This document shows positions 60,202-64,000 of a DNA stretch of 64,000 bases, in pieces (position 1 is the stretch's first letter; every line of letters starts with the position of its first letter). Source of the stretch: Gremmenia infestans. Lineage: Eukaryota; Ascomycota; Leotiomycetes; Helotiales; Hamatocanthoscyphaceae. Made by a program: the position numbers and the translations under genes. The stretch lies in contig JAFEVB010000036.1 in assembly GCA_032629725.1 (NCBI GenBank), forward strand, positions 1,550,001 through 1,614,000, written 5' to 3'. The notes below the pieces were generated by a model. That model ran no database searches. It was not told the DNA's origin and saw only the letters and a program-made list of their open reading frames with translations.

Positions 60202-62268
60202 ATGTACACAGCTTCAGTAAGCCAGCTACCCCTCCCCTCCATTCCATTAACACCAACATTATTTATGTTCCCTTGGCGTGCTCAATGACTATTAATTTAG
60301 TTGAGCATTTTGTCTTTGAATAATCTACCTAGGTATCAAGACAAGCTTGCTAACCTCAATTGTCCCTCTAGTTCGCCTTCTTCGAGGCATTATGGGAGGT
60401 TTGTTTCCCAGGTTTCCCAGAAAGCGGAATTGTTTACTGAATACTGTCCACAGGCCGGTGTTACCCACTGCTTTGTCAATCTTGGCTCTGATCATCCCTC
60501 CATCATAGAGGCAATGGTCAAGGGCCAAAATGAAAAGAAAGGCCAATTTCCACGCATCATAACATGTCCAAACGAGGTAAGGAACCTTCCCTCCAATACA
60601 CCTCAAATTTTCATGCTCACAAACTCCCCCAGATGGTAGCACTCTCTATGGCCGACGGCTTCGCCCGTCTCACCCGCAAACCACAATGCGTAATCGTCCA
60701 CGTCGACGTCGGTACACAAGGTCTTGGAGCAGCAGTGCACAATGCATCCTGTGGACGCGCCCCAGTTCTCATCTTCGCCGGGCTCTCCCCCTACACAATC
60801 GAGGGCGAATTGCGAGGATCGCGCACTGAATACATACATTGGATTCAAGATGTGCCCGATCAGAAGCAGATTGTACAGCAGTACTGCAGATATACTGGGG
60901 AGATCAAAAGCGGAAAGAATGTTAAGCAAATGGTCAATCGGGCGTTGCAATTTGCGAGTAGTGATCCGGCGGGACCGGTGTATTTGTGTGGTGCTAGGGA
61001 GCCGATGGAGGAGGATTTGACGCCTTACAGTCTGGAACAGGCGCATTGGAATCCTGTCGAGCCCGCGGCGTTGAGTGAAAGCGCTGTAAAGAGGATTTCT
61101 GAAGCATTGGTGGGGGCAAAGGAGCCTTTGGTCCTTACTGGTTATAGTGGACGCAACCAAGCTGCTGTTCCAGAGTTGGTAAAGCTTGCGGATACAATCA
61201 AAGGGCTAAGGGTTCTAGATACGGGAGGAAGTGATATGTGTTTCCCAGCGGACCATCGTGCGTGGTTGGGGCTGAGATATGGGATTGATGAATCTATCCG
61301 GACTGCTGATGTGATTCTTGTGATCGATTGCGGTATGCCATCCCCCCCCCCAATCCTTGATATCAAGCATATGCTGAGATTTTGCAGACGTTCCCTGGGT
61401 TAACACTCTATGCAAACCTTCCCCCGATGCCCAAATCTACCACGTCGACACAGATGTCCTCAAACGTCAAATGCCAGTCCACTACATCGCAGCATTGGCC
61501 CGCTACTCAGCAGACGCCTACACATCCCTCACTCAACTCAACAACTTCATCTCCAGCTCTCCCCTCTCAGCTAAACTAGAAACCTCCCTGTACTCAGCGA
61601 GATGGGATGCCCTCCAACAAGCACACTCTCAGCGCCTAGCCACCATCGCTAAGGCAGCAGAGCCCAAATCCGATGATACATTCGGGACTGGGCACTTGTG
61701 CGCTACATTACGGAAGCTAGTACCAAAAGACACCATCTTCGCTATAGAAGCAGTGACCAACACCGGTTTCGTAGCAGACAATATCCAAGCCAATCTCCCC
61801 GGTTCCTGGATCAACTGCGGAGGCGGGGGACTAGGTTGGTCCGGTGGCGGAGCACTGGGAATCAAGCTAGCTAGCGAGTTTGAGGGGAAGGGAAAGTTCG
61901 TGGTGCAGATCGTTGGAGACGGAACATTCCTCTTCTGTGTTCCTAGCTCTGTGTACTGGATTTCGCAGCGTTACAAGCTTCCCATCTTGACTATTGTGTT
62001 GAATAACAAGGGCTGGAATGCACCCAGGAGATCACTGCTGTTGGTTCATCCTGATGGGCTGGGATCGAAGGCTACGAATGATGAGCTGAATATTGCGATT
62101 GCGGGACCGGATTTCGCGGGGATCGCGAAGGCTGCTGCGGGAGGGAATCTATTTGCTGGGAAGGTCGGTAAGGCGAGTGAATTGCAAGAGCTGTTGAAGA
62201 AGGCTGTGGAGACAGTGAGTAGTGGGATGAGTGCGGTTGTTGAGGCTGTTGTTGCACCTGGTTGTTAA
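60202..62268 (+). CDS. Thiamine-diphosphate-dependent enzyme (acetolactate synthase/decarboxylase-like)
   Basis: Exons 60202-60216, 60372-60398, 60454-60576, 60633-61332 and 61388-62268 join in frame to 581 aa. Exon 1 encodes only MYTAS. ThDP-enzyme landmarks: NLGSDHP, then CPNEMVALSMADG (the conserved catalytic Glu), GAAVHNASCGRAPVLIF, and the ThDP/Mg site VGDGTFLF (GDG at about 465-467) followed by VLNNKGW. The middle domain is intact. The family spans acetolactate synthase-like, 2-hydroxyacyl-CoA lyase and benzoylformate-decarboxylase-like enzymes. The overall similarity is to uncharacterised fungal IlvB-like proteins, so the substrate is not assigned. No targeting peptide is evident, so probably cytosolic. 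Confidence 0.9.
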
Positions 62269-63371
62269 ACGTAGGGGTGATAAGTTATGAACCGGGAAGG
62301 GAGCATATGATAGAAATGAGAGAACGAGCATTGCTAAACAGCAACATATCATGGTTAAAGTTTAAATAGAATGGTGGTAATACCATTTTGCGTGAGAAGG
62401 ATTGAGATGTAGCAGGTCTTGATCAACTATGCAGACCGCAACAAAAATCTTTATAAGCACATTGCTGACGGAAGATATATCTAAGCTATTAACCCAAAAT
62501 TCCCTTTCAGAGTTTTGTTGCACATCGCGCCGGATAAATGATAATGTCTCAGAATGAAGGAAGGAAGCTATCCACAAGTAGGAAAGCTGACCGTCCGTCC
62601 CGTTGTTGAAGGATTCCCCCCCCTGGTAGTAAATCATTTATCCATCCGTACAGAACCCAAACATGCGGAATCGGAGGATGGATTAATGGTTTATCCATAG
62701 GCTGGGCTGGTTTTGTTGCATGTCGGAATGGTTAAATGAAATGTCTCAGATTTCCTTTTTAGGTCGCCGACTGAGCTCCTGGGTCCTAACACGGATTCCA
62801 AGATGTTGAAGAAGAGTGGATATGGGCTTGCAATCGCGATAAACTTGCATTTTCTGGATGCGCTGGCCTACGCCAGCCTCTAGGTGTGGTGGAGACAAAT
62901 GGGAGGGAGATATTTGCATGTGAAATCGGGCAGGAATCTAGAACTCGATGCAATGATTGATGCTGGGTAATTCCCATGACCTGAATTAATATCGAAGCTT
63001 GTGTCAAAGATTGTGGCGATTCTTGGATTCCACCAGGTCATGGTACTGTACTGTAGCCAAGGCAGGTGCGGAGACCCCACGGAAAAACAATAAGAAATCT
63101 AGAACATTTTGATGTCCAGCAACGGTAGTATTTGATATGCATGTACAAGGAGAATCCCATGAGTAGTTGATGGGGTGTACCCGGGTGTAGCCAACTGACG
63201 AACCAGAATGGAGTTGGAGATGGAGAGTGGGAGACATGGTGGATGTGTACTACTGGTGTAGAGATACCTGTGGCAGCGACAGACACACTTAAGCGCCAGC
63301 CCAGACATGGATCAATGTCCAAAAGAGGGCACTGATGATCAAGTCCCAAGTTTTGATACTGCACAACAGAG

Positions 63372-63405
<34 letters not shown>

Positions 63406-64000
63406 GCACAAGATGTATCCAAGTCTCCTCGACCACGACTTTGAGGTTGCCACATATTCATTCTATGCACTGCTTACTTATTTCAACGCTGTACCTCCAA
63501 CCATGGTACGGTTGAACAAGGTCCACGTTGACTTGCCGTGTACAGTTGTACTGGAGTCCATCCAGACTCCTGGAATTTGCCTCGTCAAACGAAGTGCTAC
63601 AAGGTTGAAGCGCGCGTGATCTACAAAGTCGTTCGACGAGTCTCAGTGTATTGTTTCCATAGGCTGGTAGTGCTTGACTCAACTACTCGAACCAGTCTTT
63701 TCCATCATGACTTAAGGCGTGGGATGCATGTGCATATGTGAAGAAAATTGAAAGTAGGTAAGTACTCGAGCAGGTGATATGTATTTCTTACATGAAAAAT
63801 AGTAAGACTTACCTACCTATGCACGAAGGGTCCATATAACAAGGGTACTATATTGTATAGTACTGTAACAGTACTATAATAAATACTACCGGACTAGCTG
63901 GGGCTTTGAAGTTTCTGTACAAGTCTACTCCGTACTGACTATAGCATTGCCGATCCCGATCCAGACCCCTCCTTTTGCAGATATCTCGTCTGATCCTCGC
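62269..64000. other. Intergenic to window end, no gene recognised
   Basis: Overlapping short frames on both strands without domains. CCTACCTA-type motifs occur near 63810. Confidence 0.5.
63373..63404. repeat. Microsatellite (ACTT)8
   Basis: Eight perfect ACTT units. Confidence 0.95.

Noticed and set aside
63361..63410. Short direct repeats as a CRISPR-like array
   Set aside because: Simple ACTT microsatellite in a eukaryotic genome; no spacers.

Overview
The window is nuclear DNA of a filamentous ascomycete. Genes carry several 47-75 bp GT-AG introns with CTAAC/CTGAC-like branch sites, and a recognisable housekeeping block (glutamate 5-kinase, ATP23, Aurora kinase, TIP41, STE23) alternates with very AT-rich, stop-riddled retrotransposons whose changes are overwhelmingly C to T and G to A, the mark of repeat-induced point mutation (RIP). 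Protein similarity and the compartmented layout suggest Leotiomycetes/Helotiales, but that is inference.

Layout. 1-3076: 3' half of a Ty3/gypsy chromovirus (copy A, + strand). 4871-8368: a divergent pair made of an intact repeat precursor with a signal peptide and 14 near-identical Kex2-cut peptide units, and an intact five-exon UstYa-family (DUF3328) oxidase with both HxxHC motifs. 8.9-16.7 kb: a degenerate transposase, probably Tc1/mariner, split by a full-length chromovirus (copy B, - strand, 9632-16160, exact 5-bp target duplication CTAAG). 19205-19996: a repeat-containing GPI-type surface protein. 21.8-22.9 kb: a tyrosinase pseudogene. 25.6-31.4 kb: a Zn2Cys6 regulator that seems to lack the middle of its regulatory domain, a broken MFS transporter and a broken FAD monooxygenase. 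32-46 kb: housekeeping genes. 48.6-55.4 kb: third chromovirus (copy C, + strand) beside a second copy of the transposase end. 55.9-62.3 kb: a broken phytanoyl-CoA-dioxygenase-like gene, a truncated zinc alcohol dehydrogenase and an intact thiamine-diphosphate enzyme. 62.3-64 kb: no gene seen.

Main reading: 4.9-31.4 kb has the parts list of a dikaritin-type RiPP cluster (ustiloxin/phomopsin style: Kex2 repeat precursor, UstYa oxidase, tyrosinase, Zn2Cys6 regulator, MFS exporter, flavin monooxygenase). It has been split by retrotransposons and is partly dead. The precursor and the UstYa gene, enclosed between inverted chromovirus copies, remain open, while tyrosinase, transporter and monooxygenase carry nonsense and frameshift lesions. 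The repeated 10-residue units contain no Tyr, Phe, Trp or Cys, unlike the best-known dikaritin cores, so the chemistry, if any, would be unusual.
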